This document shows positions 51,335-60,372 of a stretch of 64,000 bases of DNA, piece after piece (within the stretch, counting starts at the first letter, position 1; each line of letters starts with the position of its first letter). The notes beneath the pieces are model-generated. The model did not search any database, was not told the DNA's origin, and was given only the letters and a program-made list of their open reading frames with translations. The translations under genes and the position numbers were made by a program. The stretch lies in assembly GCA_020444245.1 (NCBI GenBank), contig JAHLLI010000013.1, positions 62,001-126,000 on the forward strand, written 5' to 3'. This DNA is from Actinomycetales bacterium. GTDB taxonomy: Bacteria > Actinomycetota > Actinomycetes > Actinomycetales > Cellulomonadaceae.

Positions 51335-53480
51335 CGGCGAGCGCCTCCGCCGCCGGCCCGCCGTGCGCGCGTGCCTCGAGGTAGGGCACCCGTTCGGCGT
51401 GCTCGCCGCGCTTGCCGACGTTGAACGAGCTCACCGGGCGGTGGTAGCCCATCACCCGCGTCCACACCTCGCAGGCCACGGGGGCCGCGGCCGGGTCGGC
51501 CTGCGCGCACCGGGGGCAGGTCGCGTGCTCGCCCGCGAGGTAACCGTGGCGCGGGCAGATCGAGAACGTCGGGGTCACCGTGAGGTAGGGCAGGCGGTGG
51601 TTCTCGAGCGCACGCCGCACCAGGGCCCGGCAGGCCGCCGCGCTCGACACCCGCTCGGACAGGTACAGGTGCAGCACGGTGCCGCCGGTGTACCGGGTCT
51701 GGAGCTCGTCCTGGCGGGCCAGCGCCTCGAACGGGTCGTCGGTGAACCCGACCGGGAGCTGGGAGGAGTTCGTGTAGTACGGGTTCTCCTCGGTGCCGGC
51801 CTGGAGGATCCCGGGGAACCGGCGCCGGTCCTCCTTGGCGAACCGGTAGGTGGTGCCCTCCGCCGGGGTGGCCTCGAGGTTGTACAGGTGGCCGGTGGCC
51901 TCCTGGAACTCGACCATCCGGGCGCGCACGTGGTCCAGCAGGCGCAGCGCCACGGCGTGGCCGGCGTCGGTGGTGAGGTCGTGCTCGTCGCCGGTGAGGT
52001 TGCGGATCATCTCGTTGATCCCGTTGACCCCGATCGTCGAGAAGTGGTTGTGCAGGCCGCGGCCGAGGTACCGCTTGGTGTACGGGTACAGGCCCTCGTC
52101 GATGAGCCGGCCCACCACCTTGCGCTTGATCTCGAGCGAGTCCCTGGCCAGCGCGAGCAGCCGGTCCAGCTCGGCGAGCAGGCCCGCCTCGTCGCCGCGG
52201 TGCAGGTACCCCAGGCGCGCGCAGTTGATCGTCACCACCCCGATCGACCCGGTCTGCTCGGCCGAGCCGAACAGGCCGTTGCCGCGCTTGAGCAGCTCGC
52301 GCAGGTCCAGCTGGAGCCGGCAGCACATGGACCGCACCTGACCCGGCTCGAGATCGGAGCTGAGGAAGTTCTGGAAGTACGGCAGCCCGTACTTCGCGGT
52401 CATCTCGAACAGCAGCTCGGCGTTGGGCGACTCCCACGGGAAGTCGGGGGTGATGTTGTACGTCGGGATCGGGAACGTGAACACCCGCCCCGACGCGTCC
52501 CCGGTGGTCATGACGTCGATGTAGGCGCGGTTGATGAGGTCCATCTCGGCGCCGAGCTCGCCGTAGGTGAAGTCCTGCTCCACGCCCCCGATGACCGGCG
52601 CCTGGTCGCGCAGGTCGGCCGGGCAGGTCCAGTCGAACGTGAGGTTGGTGAACGGGGTCTGGGTGCCCCAGCGCGAGGGGACGTTGAGGTTGTAGACCAG
52701 CTCCTGGACGCCCTGGCGGACCTCGGCGTAGCCGAGCCCGTCGAGCCGCACGAAGGGCGCCATGTAGGTGTCGAACGAGCTGAACGCCTGCGCCCCGGCC
52801 CATTCGTTCTGCATGGTCCCGAGGAAGTTCACGATCTGCCCGACGGCCGACGAGAAGTGCTTGGGCGGGCCCGCCTCGACCTTCCCCGGGACCCCGTTGA
52901 GGCCCTCGGTCAGCAGGGTCCGCAGCGACCACCCGGCGCAGTAGCCGGCGAGCATGTCGAGGTCGTGGAGGTGCAGCGCGCCGTCCCGGTGCGCGTGGCC
53001 GACCTCGGGCGGGTACACGTGGCTCAGCCAGTAGTTGGCGGTGACCTTGCCCGCGGTGTTGAGGATCAGCCCGCCGAGCGAGTAGCCCTGGTTGGCGTTC
53101 GCGTTGACCCGCCAGTCGCTGCGGTCCAGGTACTCGTTGATCGAGGACTCGACCTCCACGACGGTGCGGGCGTCCTCGCGCAGCCGGGCGTGCTGGGACC
53201 GGTAGGCGATGTAGGCCCTCGCGGTGCCGGTGTGCCCGGCGTCCAGGAGCGCCTGCTCGACCAGGTCCTGCACGTGCTCGACGTGCGGGTAGCTCGCGCC
53301 CTCGGCGGCCAGCCGGGCGAGCACCCGTTCTGCCACCGGCGCTGCGTAGGCCTCGGCGTGCTCGACGTCGGTCGCGCCGGTGGCGAGCCCGGCGCGGGCG
53401 ATCGCCGACGTGATGAGTTCGGCACGCAGCGGCACGGCCGCCCCGTTGCGCTTGATGACCCCGGTGGGGACCTGATCCAT
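51321..53480 (-). CDS. nrdD: Anaerobic ribonucleoside-triphosphate reductase
   Basis: A 719-residue class III reductase making deoxyribonucleoside triphosphates without oxygen. An ATP-cone lies at about residues 5-90 (GVIKRNGAAVPLRAELITSAIARAGL), followed by the ten-stranded barrel (NANQGYSLGGLILNTAGKVTANYWL, SMCCRLQLDLRELL) and the glycyl-radical site RVMGYHRPV near residue 678. A C-terminal zinc site reads CPRHGYLAGEHATCPRC, with His where many relatives have Cys. The ATG at 53480 follows AGGAAGG by 12 bp. Upstream lie NrdR-like boxes in phase, so NrdR probably controls it. Oxygen-free growth or microaerobic niches are implied. Confidence 0.95.
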   Translation of the reverse strand: MDQVPTGVIKRNGAAVPLRAELITSAIARAGLATGATDVEHAEAYAAPVAERVLARLAAEGASYPHVEHVQDLVEQALLDAGHTGTARAYIAYRSQHARLREDARTVVEVESSINEYLDRSDWRVNANANQGYSLGGLILNTAGKVTANYWLSHVYPPEVGHAHRDGALHLHDLDMLAGYCAGWSLRTLLTEGLNGVPGKVEAGPPKHFSSAVGQIVNFLGTMQNEWAGAQAFSSFDTYMAPFVRLDGLGYAEVRQGVQELVYNLNVPSRWGTQTPFTNLTFDWTCPADLRDQAPVIGGVEQDFTYGELGAEMDLINRAYIDVMTTGDASGRVFTFPIPTYNITPDFPWESPNAELLFEMTAKYGLPYFQNFLSSDLEPGQVRSMCCRLQLDLRELLKRGNGLFGSAEQTGSIGVVTINCARLGYLHRGDEAGLLAELDRLLALARDSLEIKRKVVGRLIDEGLYPYTKRYLGRGLHNHFSTIGVNGINEMIRNLTGDEHDLTTDAGHAVALRLLDHVRARMVEFQEATGHLYNLEATPAEGTTYRFAKEDRRRFPGILQAGTEENPYYTNSSQLPVGFTDDPFEALARQDELQTRYTGGTVLHLYLSERVSSAAACRALVRRALENHRLPYLTVTPTFSICPRHGYLAGEHATCPRCAQADPAAAPVACEVWTRVMGYHRPVSSFNVGKRGEHAERVPYLEARAHGGPAAEALAGASA

Positions 53481-53509
53481 GTGATGCGCGTCCTTCCTGC
53501 CGCCCGAGA

Positions 53510-53554
53510 CCCGACATCTAGTAGCCGGAGCGGAGCGCGCTACTAGATGTGGGG
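53510..53554. promoter_or_regulatory. NrdR-like box pair 1 (31 bp apart) / 12-bp inverted repeat
   Basis: Boxes at 53510-53523 (plus) and 53541-53554 (minus) each match the pattern CAC(A/T)A(C/T)AT-n-T(A/T)G(C/T)G at about 11 of 14 positions; their centres are 31 bp apart. The same bases form ACATCTAGTAGC and its exact complement around 13 bases, 34 bp before the nrdD ATG, so an mRNA hairpin is also possible. Confidence 0.6.
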
Positions 53555-53934
53555 ATCGTCGGGCCGTCGAGACCGCACGGCACGGACGAAGGTCCCAGCC
53601 CGGGTGGCCTCCCCGCACGGCGAAGAGACGCAACTCCCGGCGTGTCGCTCCGGGGCGCCGTGTCCACAACATGTGGGACCAGCGACCCGGTGCGTCACTA
53701 CATCTTGCGGTATGGCCGAGGACTCGGGGCGGGCCCTACCACCAGCCCTGCCGCCGGGCCCACGCCAGCAGCAGCCCCGACGTCGCGGGCGCGTCCATGG
53801 CCGGGCGATCGGGGCGACGCGCGCCGCCGCGCGATCGGTCAGGATCGGAGAAGTGCCGCGGGGCCGGACCCACCTAGCCTGAGGGCGACGCGGCACGGCT
53901 CGTGCCCGCGGGACCGCCGAACGGGAGGGCGACC
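53551..53934. other. Intergenic stretch before nrdD without a supported gene
   Basis: The divergent gap between nrdD and the DUF1801 gene. Several open frames exist but are Arg/Pro-rich with poor codon use, so I annotate none. It holds the second NrdR-like box pair and presumably the nrdD promoter; I see no clear -35/-10 pair. Confidence 0.5.
53665..53709. promoter_or_regulatory. NrdR-like box pair 2 (31 bp apart)
   Basis: CACAACATGTGGGA at 53665-53678 and CACTACATCTTGCG at 53696-53709. The second matches the NrdR pattern fully and the first nearly so. Their centres are exactly 31 bp apart, and 124 bp (4 x 31) from pair 1. Confidence 0.65.
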
Positions 53935-54363
53935 ATGGCCGACGACGGCTGGACCGACGAGGAACGCGCCGCGATGAAGGAGCACGCCGCCGAGCTCCGT
54001 GCGGCGGGCAAGAAGGGCGCCAAGAAGGCCGACGAGCTCCAGGCGACGCTCGACAAGATCGCCGCGATGACCCCGCAGGACCGGGTGCTGGCCGAGCACG
54101 TGCACGCGGTCGTGACGGAGCACGCCCCCGGGCTGTCGGCCAAAACGTGGTACGGGATGCCCGCGTACGCGAACGCCGACGGCAAGATCGTGGTCTTCTT
54201 CCAGGACGCCGCCAAGTTCAAGTACCGGTACGCGACCCTCGGCTTCCAGGAGCACGCGAACCTCGACGACGGCGACATGTGGCCGGTCTCGTACGCCCTG
54301 ACGGCGTGGAGCCCGGAGGTCGAGGAGCGGGTCGTGTCCCTCGTGCGGGCCGCCGTGTCCTGA
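53935..54363 (+). CDS. DUF1801-family protein
   Basis: A 142-residue cytoplasmic protein with a charged helical N-terminus (EERAAMKEHAAELRAAGKKGAKKADELQATLDKIAAM), followed by the YdhG/DUF1801-type fold (LSAKTWYGMPAYANADGKIVVFFQDAAKFKYRYATLGF). Family members include a Bacillus frataxin-like iron protein, but that role is not general. GGGAGGG lies 6 bp before the ATG. Length is near normal. Probably transcribed alone, with the nrdD region behind it. Confidence 0.88.
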   Translation: MADDGWTDEERAAMKEHAAELRAAGKKGAKKADELQATLDKIAAMTPQDRVLAEHVHAVVTEHAPGLSAKTWYGMPAYANADGKIVVFFQDAAKFKYRYATLGFQEHANLDDGDMWPVSYALTAWSPEVEERVVSLVRAAVS

Positions 54364-54429
54364 GTCACACACCGTCCGCCGGTGCCCCTCGCGGCTCAAT
54401 GCCAGGGGCAACCTGCCGATACTCCCTCG

Positions 54430-57400
54430 GTGAGACCGACCAGCGGCGACGCGCTGGCGCGCGCCCTGGGCCGCGCCCGCGGCGAACGGCGCTGGGCGGA
54501 CCACGTCGCCATGGCCGCGCTGTTCACCGCCGCGGTGCTGGTGGGCCGCGCAACCCGGATGGACGAGACCGGACTGGCACTGATCTGGCCGGCCGCGGGC
54601 ATCGGCGTGCTGTGGGTGGCCCGGGCGCGCGGCCACCGGCAGTCGGTCGTCGCCACCGGGCTGCTGGCGGTGCTCGCGGGTGTGCTCAACGGCGTGACGG
54701 GGGCCGGCCCCGTGGTCGGCGCCGCTCTCGGCGTCGCGAATGCGCTCCAGGCGGTGGTGTGGTGCCGGGTGACCTGCGCCGTGCAGCGCCGGCTCGGTCG
54801 CGAGCCGCTGCGGATCCGTGGTCCCGCGGACCTGATCGCAGGCGCGTTCGCGGCCCTGGTCGCCTCGGCGCTCGGTGCGCTGGTCGCCGCGGTCGCGCTC
54901 GGCGCCGCCGACCAGGCCTCGTTGGCCCCGGTGATCGGCCAGTGGATCGCGCGGAACTCGATCGGGATCCTCGTCGTGGGCGCCCCGGCACTGGTGCTCG
55001 CCGACCCCGACCGCTCCAGGCTCCGCGCCCGAAGGCCGCGACAGCGGGCCGAGGCTGCCGGCGCCGTGGTGGCCGCGGCGGCCGTGTACGTGGCGTTCTT
55101 CGCCACGGTGAGCTCGCCGGCGGCGGCCTTCCTGCTTCTTCCGGTGGGCATCGTCGTGGCCGAGCGCTACGGCGCCGACACCGGCGGGGTGTACTCGCTG
55201 GTCTCCGGCACTGTGGTCGTGTGGTGCACGCTGCTCGGCCTGGGCCCGCTCGCGGTGCCCAACCCGCACGAGGCGGCGTTCCTCGCCCAGGCCCTGGTGG
55301 GCGTCTCCTGCGCCATCACGCTCTCGCTCGCGCTCCGCAACGACGAGCGACACGCCGCGCGGGCGGCCGCCGAGGAGGCGCAGCGCCAGACCCAGCACCA
55401 GGCCAACCTGCTCAACACCATCGTCGAGACGACCCCGCACGCGATCGTGGTCTACGGCCGGGACGGCTCGACCGTCCACAGCAACGCCGCGGCCCAGCGG
55501 CTGCTGGGCGACGCCCCGGACGACCGATGGGCCCGGAGGTTCGATCAGCTCGCCCCGGACGGCTCGTTGCGCCCGGTCGCCGACTCGCTGCTCGCAGGGG
55601 CCCTCGGCGGCGAGGAGCAGGCGGAGGTCGAGCTCGTCGAGCGCGCCACCGCCGACCCCCGCTACCTCGCCGCCTCGGCCACGTCCGTGCGAGACGTCGA
55701 CGCCGCGACCGGCGGCGGGGCGATCCTCACCGTGCGGGACGTGACCCGGGCACGACGGACCGAGCGGGAGGTCCGCGAGGCGAGGGACCGGCTGTCCAAC
55801 CTCATGGACGCCGCCTCGCTGCAGATCATCATCGGCGCCGACGACACCGGGACGATCACCGTGTTCAACCGCGGTGCGGCACAGATCCTGGGCCACCTCG
55901 CGGACGCGATGATCGGCCGGCCGCTCGCGGACCTGTGGGAGCCTGCGGAGCTTGCGGACCTCGCGCGCGAGATCGACGCGCCGCCCGAGGGCGCGCTGCC
56001 CGAGCTCGCCCGGCGTGGGCTGAGCGCGCCCCGCCGCTGGACGCTGGTTCGCGCGGACGGGACACGTCTGATCGCGGAGATGACGATCTCGGCGACCAGC
56101 GACGGCAGCGGCCTGGTGTGCATCGCGAAGGACGTCAGCGAGCAGGTCGCGGCCGAGGCCCGCCTGGCCGACTCCGAGCAGCGCTTCCGACTCGCCTTCG
56201 GCACCGCACCCATCACCATGCTGATCCTGGACACGGCCGCGCGCAGCGCCGCGATCCTCGAGGCGAACGCGACCGCGACGACGTTCACCGGTCACCCGGC
56301 CGACCGGCTCCGCGAGCACACGCTGCACGACCTCGTGCACCCGGAGGACCGCGGCACGTCCCGGCGCTGGTTCGCCCGCCTCCTGCGCGACTCCGAGGCT
56401 CAGGCACCAGCCGAGCTGCGGTTCGTCGGCGCCGACGGTGAGACGCGCTGGGGCGTCACCTCCGCGCGGCTGGTCGAGTTCGCGCTCCCGGGCGGGAGCC
56501 CGTCCGCGTACGTGCTGTGCATCGTGGAGGACATCACCGCGCGGCGCAGGGCGGAGGCAGCGCTGCTGCGCCAGAGCCTGCACGACCCCCTCACCGGGCT
56601 GCCGAACCGTGCGCTGCTGCGCGACCGGCTGGTCGAGGCGACCGCGACGGGCGGGGTCGCGGGCCTGCTCTTCTGCGATCTCGACGGCTTCAAGGAGGTC
56701 AACGACACCTTCGGCCACCCCGCGGGCGACGCCGCGCTCAAGGCGATCGCGGGTCGGCTCGACATGCGCGTGCGGCCCGTCGACACCCTCGCGCGGGTCG
56801 GTGGCGACGAGTTCGCCGTCGTCTGCCCCGGGATCTCGACGCTCGCCGAGCTGCGGAAGGTCGGGTCCCGCCTGCTCGAGGCCTTCGAGCTCCCGATCGC
56901 GGAAGACGGCGCCGACTCCTTCCCCGTGGGGATGAGCATCGGCATGGTGCTCGTCAGGCCCGGCACGGACATCGAGACCGCCCTGGCTCGCGCCGACGCG
57001 GCGATGTACGAGGCCAAGCGAGCCGGGCGCAACACGATCCGCGCCTATCGCGACCAGGGCGCGAGCGAGGGCACCGCGAGCCTGCTCCGCGACCTTCGCG
57101 CCGCGTTGCGCGACGAGCAGTTCACGCTCCACGCGCAACCGATCGTCGCCCTCGACTCCGGCGCCGTGACCGCCGTGGAGATGCTGCTGCGCTGGCGGCA
57201 CCCCGAGCGGGGCCTCACCGCCCCCGGGGACTTCCTGCCGACCCTCGAGTCGAGCACCCTCATGGTGCCGGTCGGCCGATGGGTACTGCGCGAGGCGTGT
57301 CGCGCCGCAGCCACCTGGCACCGAGCGCACGGCGCGAAGGCTCCCGAGGTCCACGTGAACATCGCCGCCGACCAGCTCGAGCAGCCCGACTTCGTCGAGG

Positions 57401-57858
57401 AGGTGCTCGCCGCGCTCGACGAGAGCGACCTGCCCCCCGGCAAGCTCGTGCTCGAGATCACCGAGACCAAGATGCCGCGCCTCGAGCGCGTCCACCTGCT
57501 CGGGCTCGACGAGCTCCGTCAGCGCGGCGTGCGGCTCGCCATGGACGACGTCGGCACCGGGTACGCCGGGCTCGCGCAGTTCACCGAGCTACCTCTGGAC
57601 CTGGTCAAGCTCGACCAGAGGTTCGTCGCTCAGCTCGGCGACGACCCGCGGTGCGACGCGGTCATGCGCGCCGTGCTCGGCCTGAGCGAGGCCCTCGGGC
57701 TGGAGGCGATCGCCGAGGGCGTCGAGACGCAGGCCCAGGCTGCGATCCTGCGGGCGGCGGGCTACCGCACGGCCCAGGGCTTCCTGTTCGGCAGGCCCGC
57801 GCCGGTGACCGATGCGCTGCCGACCGTGGCACCGCTGGAGACCCGCGCGGCGGGTTGA
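54430..57858 (+). CDS. MASE1-PAS-PAS-PAS-GGDEF-EAL cyclic di-GMP protein
   Basis: A 1142-residue sensor. A MASE1-type membrane region spans about residues 20-310 (WPAAGIGVLWVARARGH, NALQAVVWCRVTC), followed by three PAS-like domains at about 327-443, 453-570 and 583-703, GGDEF at 710-871 (RVGGDEF near 791, with RPVD I-site) and EAL at 881-1133. The EAL motif reads VEMLLRW and the loop is DDVGTGYAG, both slightly divergent, while ITETKM and AEGVET are intact. It likely makes cyclic di-GMP; phosphodiesterase activity may be weak. The GTG at 54430 has CGATACT 6 bp upstream, suggesting a leaderless start; GTG 54382 would add 16 residues. Confidence 0.9.
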   Translation: MRPTSGDALARALGRARGERRWADHVAMAALFTAAVLVGRATRMDETGLALIWPAAGIGVLWVARARGHRQSVVATGLLAVLAGVLNGVTGAGPVVGAALGVANALQAVVWCRVTCAVQRRLGREPLRIRGPADLIAGAFAALVASALGALVAAVALGAADQASLAPVIGQWIARNSIGILVVGAPALVLADPDRSRLRARRPRQRAEAAGAVVAAAAVYVAFFATVSSPAAAFLLLPVGIVVAERYGADTGGVYSLVSGTVVVWCTLLGLGPLAVPNPHEAAFLAQALVGVSCAITLSLALRNDERHAARAAAEEAQRQTQHQANLLNTIVETTPHAIVVYGRDGSTVHSNAAAQRLLGDAPDDRWARRFDQLAPDGSLRPVADSLLAGALGGEEQAEVELVERATADPRYLAASATSVRDVDAATGGGAILTVRDVTRARRTEREVREARDRLSNLMDAASLQIIIGADDTGTITVFNRGAAQILGHLADAMIGRPLADLWEPAELADLAREIDAPPEGALPELARRGLSAPRRWTLVRADGTRLIAEMTISATSDGSGLVCIAKDVSEQVAAEARLADSEQRFRLAFGTAPITMLILDTAARSAAILEANATATTFTGHPADRLREHTLHDLVHPEDRGTSRRWFARLLRDSEAQAPAELRFVGADGETRWGVTSARLVEFALPGGSPSAYVLCIVEDITARRRAEAALLRQSLHDPLTGLPNRALLRDRLVEATATGGVAGLLFCDLDGFKEVNDTFGHPAGDAALKAIAGRLDMRVRPVDTLARVGGDEFAVVCPGISTLAELRKVGSRLLEAFELPIAEDGADSFPVGMSIGMVLVRPGTDIETALARADAAMYEAKRAGRNTIRAYRDQGASEGTASLLRDLRAALRDEQFTLHAQPIVALDSGAVTAVEMLLRWRHPERGLTAPGDFLPTLESSTLMVPVGRWVLREACRAAATWHRAHGAKAPEVHVNIAADQLEQPDFVEEVLAALDESDLPPGKLVLEITETKMPRLERVHLLGLDELRQRGVRLAMDDVGTGYAGLAQFTELPLDLVKLDQRFVAQLGDDPRCDAVMRAVLGLSEALGLEAIAEGVETQAQAAILRAAGYRTAQGFLFGRPAPVTDALPTVAPLETRAAG

Positions 57859-57917
57859 GCGGCGAGTGGGGGCGCGTCAGGCGTGCGGCGCCACCCGGAG
57901 TCGCACAGGAGAGGACC

Positions 57918-58238
57918 ATCCATGACGAGTACGCCTCCTACCTCGACGGGCTCGACGCCACCGGGCTGCACCAGTGGCTCGAGGACGCCGACCTGCCGGG
58001 CGCGGACGCCTTCAGGGCCGGCTCCACGGTCTCGCTACCGGCGCCGGAGTGGGCCACCGCGCTCGGTGAGCTCGAGACTCTCACCGCGAACGGCTCGGAC
58101 CCCGGCCTCCTGACCCCCGAGGCGACCACCGCGAGTCCGGCCCCGGTGCCCGCCCCCGGGCGAGCAACCAAGTGCCTCGGCCGCAACCGGGTGGTCACCG
58201 CCGGTGACGACCCGGATCGCGCCACCGCCGACGCCTGA
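57918..58238 (+). CDS. Short hypothetical protein, start uncertain
   Basis: About 106 residues reading DEYASYLDGLDATGLHQWLEDADLPGADAFRAGS, with codon use clearly typical of this genome. The good ribosome site AGGAG is followed by an ATG at 57922 in the wrong frame by one base; the real frame has only ATC at 57918 or a TTG at 57855 overlapping the previous stop. A one-base deletion after the ATG (ATG-GAC to ATGAC) would explain it. The C-terminal half is Pro/Thr/Ala rich and probably disordered. Family not recognised. Confidence 0.45.
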   Translation: MHDEYASYLDGLDATGLHQWLEDADLPGADAFRAGSTVSLPAPEWATALGELETLTANGSDPGLLTPEATTASPAPVPAPGRATKCLGRNRVVTAGDDPDRATADA

Positions 58239-58244
58239 GGCGGG

Positions 58245-58889
58245 CTACCTCAGCGCTGCGACCGCCGCGTCGAACTCGGCGACGGCGCGTGCAGTCGCCT
58301 CGTGCGTGAACAGGTCCCGCGCCACGGCGACGCCCACGGTGGCGGCGTCGACACCGGCCGCCGCCAGGTCGCCGACGACCTCGACCGACCGGACGCTCGC
58401 AGCCAGGACCCGCGTGCCGGAGCCCTCCAACGCTGCCGTCATCCTGCGGGCCTCGGCGAGCGAGTCGCGCCCGGCGTCGGACATCCGTCCGAGGTACGGG
58501 GCGATCCACCGCGCTCCGGCGGCCTGCGCGAGCACTGCCTGGGTCGTGTCGTAGACCGCCGTGACGAGGGTCGGGACGCCGTCGTCGGACAGCCGGCGCA
58601 CCGCGGTGAGGCCGTCCCTGGTCGCAGCCACCTTCACCACGACCGTGTCGCCCAGCGCGCGCAGCGCACGGGCGTCGTCGAGGATCGCGGCGACGTCGCG
58701 CGCGGTGCGGGCCTGCACGAACACCTCGCCGGTCAGGGTCTGCAGGGTGCGGACCAGGTCGGGGACCTCGTCGAGCCGCACCCCTGCGCGCTGCAGGATC
58801 AGCGGGTTGGTCGTCACCCCGCGGAACAGGCCCGTCGCGAGCAGGGGCTCGAGGTCCGCAAGGGACGCCGAGTCGAGGTAGAGGTCCAT
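58245..58889 (-). CDS. Transaldolase, fructose-6-phosphate aldolase-like
   Basis: A 214-residue small transaldolase of the TalC/FSA group. It opens with MDLYLDSASLADLEPLLATGLFRGVTTNPLIL (Asp and Asn of the active site), and the Schiff-base Lys is in TVVVKVAATRDGLTAVRRL near residue 85. A late GARWIAPYLGRMSDAG holds the phosphate-binding Arg. AGGAG lies 5 bp before the ATG; one base separates it from the FGGY stop. Acting after a SIS isomerase and FGGY kinase, it may cleave a phosphorylated ketose. Confidence 0.92.
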   Translation of the reverse strand: MDLYLDSASLADLEPLLATGLFRGVTTNPLILQRAGVRLDEVPDLVRTLQTLTGEVFVQARTARDVAAILDDARALRALGDTVVVKVAATRDGLTAVRRLSDDGVPTLVTAVYDTTQAVLAQAAGARWIAPYLGRMSDAGRDSLAEARRMTAALEGSGTRVLAASVRSVEVVGDLAAAGVDAATVGVAVARDLFTHEATARAVAEFDAAVAALR

Positions 58890-58890
58890 C

Positions 58891-60372
58891 TCACTCCTCA
58901 TCGGTGGTGCGCTCGGGGGCCTGGAGCGGCTCGGCGAGGGCCTCGTAGGTCGCCCACACCTGCGCCGGCACGGCGGCGCGCGGCTCGGTGACGTCCGTGA
59001 CGCGCGGGGCCCACGCGTCCCGGACGGTCGTGACGTCGGCGCGCGCGAGCACCGCAGCGGCCTGGACCGCCGCGCCGCGAGCGGTCGCCTCGGCCACGGC
59101 CCGGCGCTCGACGGGCCGACCCGTCGCGTCGGCGAGCACCTGGCGGTAGGCCGCCGACCTGGCGCCGCCGCCGGTGACCACGACGGCGCCGCCGGCCGCG
59201 ACCCGGGCTCGCTCGATGGCGCGCAGCCCGCGCACGAGCCCGAGCACGACCCCTTCGACCGCGGCGAGGGCGACCTCCTCCCGGCCGACGTCGCTGCGCA
59301 GGGCCCCGAGGGAACCGCGCGCCCGGGGCCGCTCCGGCGAGCGCTCGCCGTCGAGGTAGGCCACGAGCACGGCGCGGTCGTCACGCAGCGGGGCGGCGAG
59401 GGCGAGGCGGGACAGCTCGCCGTGGTCGACGCCGAGCAGCCGCGCGAAGGTGTCGGTGACCTTGGTCGCGTTCAGGGTGCACACCAGCGGGAGCCACCCG
59501 CCCGCAGCGTCGGCGACCCCGTCGACCCATCCGGTGGTGTCGAACACCGGGGTGGCGCTGGTGGTCATGACCACGCCCGAGGTACCGAGGCTGTAGAGCA
59601 CGTCCCCGGTGCCCAGGCCGATGCCGAGCGCACCGACGTGCTGGTCCCCGCCGCCGGGGCCGACGACGCATTCCGGCCGCAGCCCGAGGTCACGGGCGAG
59701 GGTGCCGACCGCCGGACCGGCCGCCTCGGAGGGCTCGAGCACCTGCGGGAGCGCCGAGGACCAGTCGTGCGACCCCACCATGGCGTCCAGGTGCCCGCCG
59801 ACGAGCCACCGCGACTCGTGAGCGGCGTAGTAGCCGGTGCCCGAGGCCTCGGACCGATCGGTGGTGTAGCGGCCCGTGAGCAGGTGTGTGAGGTAGTCGT
59901 GCGGCAGGAGCACGTGGGCGAGCGCGTCCAGGTGGTGCGGCTCGTGCTCGGCGACCCAGGCGAGCTTGGTGATGGTGAAGGCCGCCGTCGGCACCGAGCC
60001 GACCGCCCGCACCCAACCCTCGACACCCCGCGCGGCGACCAGCCTGGCCGCCTGCACCGCCGAGGTGGTGTCGTTCCAGAGCTTGGCCGGGCGCAGGACG
60101 CGATCGTCCCGATCGAGCATCACCAGCCCGTGCGCCTGGGCACCGACGCTGATCGCGTCGAGGTCCGCCGTCGTGATCCCTGCTTCGGTCACCGCCGCGG
60201 CCAGCGCTACCTCGAGCGCCGCACGCCAGGCGTCCGGGTGCTGCTCGCTCACCGGGGGCGAGGTCGGCGGGTGAGGCGCTCGCCCGGAGCCGAGCACCCG
60301 CCCGGTCTCCGCGTCGTGCAGCGTCACCGTGCACGACTGGGTCGAGGAGTCGACGCCGGCGACGACGCCCAT
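58891..60372 (-). CDS. FGGY-family sugar kinase (xylulokinase-like, ribose-type operon)
   Basis: A 493-residue FGGY kinase closest to xylulokinase by motif: VVAGVDSSTQSCTVTLHDAETG, ISVGAQAHGLVMLD, LWNDTTSAVQAARL, and ATP region VVVTGGGARSAAYRQVLADATGRPV near 415. The ATG overlaps the SIS stop (TGATG). It likely phosphorylates a ketopentose or related sugar brought in by the ABC importer upstream. The SIS and transaldolase neighbours suggest the product is isomerised and cleaved. Confidence 0.9.
   Translation of the reverse strand: MGVVAGVDSSTQSCTVTLHDAETGRVLGSGRAPHPPTSPPVSEQHPDAWRAALEVALAAAVTEAGITTADLDAISVGAQAHGLVMLDRDDRVLRPAKLWNDTTSAVQAARLVAARGVEGWVRAVGSVPTAAFTITKLAWVAEHEPHHLDALAHVLLPHDYLTHLLTGRYTTDRSEASGTGYYAAHESRWLVGGHLDAMVGSHDWSSALPQVLEPSEAAGPAVGTLARDLGLRPECVVGPGGGDQHVGALGIGLGTGDVLYSLGTSGVVMTTSATPVFDTTGWVDGVADAAGGWLPLVCTLNATKVTDTFARLLGVDHGELSRLALAAPLRDDRAVLVAYLDGERSPERPRARGSLGALRSDVGREEVALAAVEGVVLGLVRGLRAIERARVAAGGAVVVTGGGARSAAYRQVLADATGRPVERRAVAEATARGAAVQAAAVLARADVTTVRDAWAPRVTDVTEPRAAVPAQVWATYEALAEPLQAPERTTDEE

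Noticed and set aside
53547-53882. 111-codon plus-strand frame in the nrdD upstream gap
   Set aside because: Arg/Pro-rich, poor codon use, no ribosome site.
53839-57495. 1218-codon frame antisense to the MASE1-GGDEF-EAL gene
   Set aside because: The plus-strand protein has full domain motifs; the antisense product is Arg/Gly/His rich without any domain.
57922-58113. 63-residue frame from the ATG with a good ribosome site
   Set aside because: Codon positions are wrong for this genome and the product is Thr/Pro/Arg low complexity; the coding signal is in the neighbouring frame.
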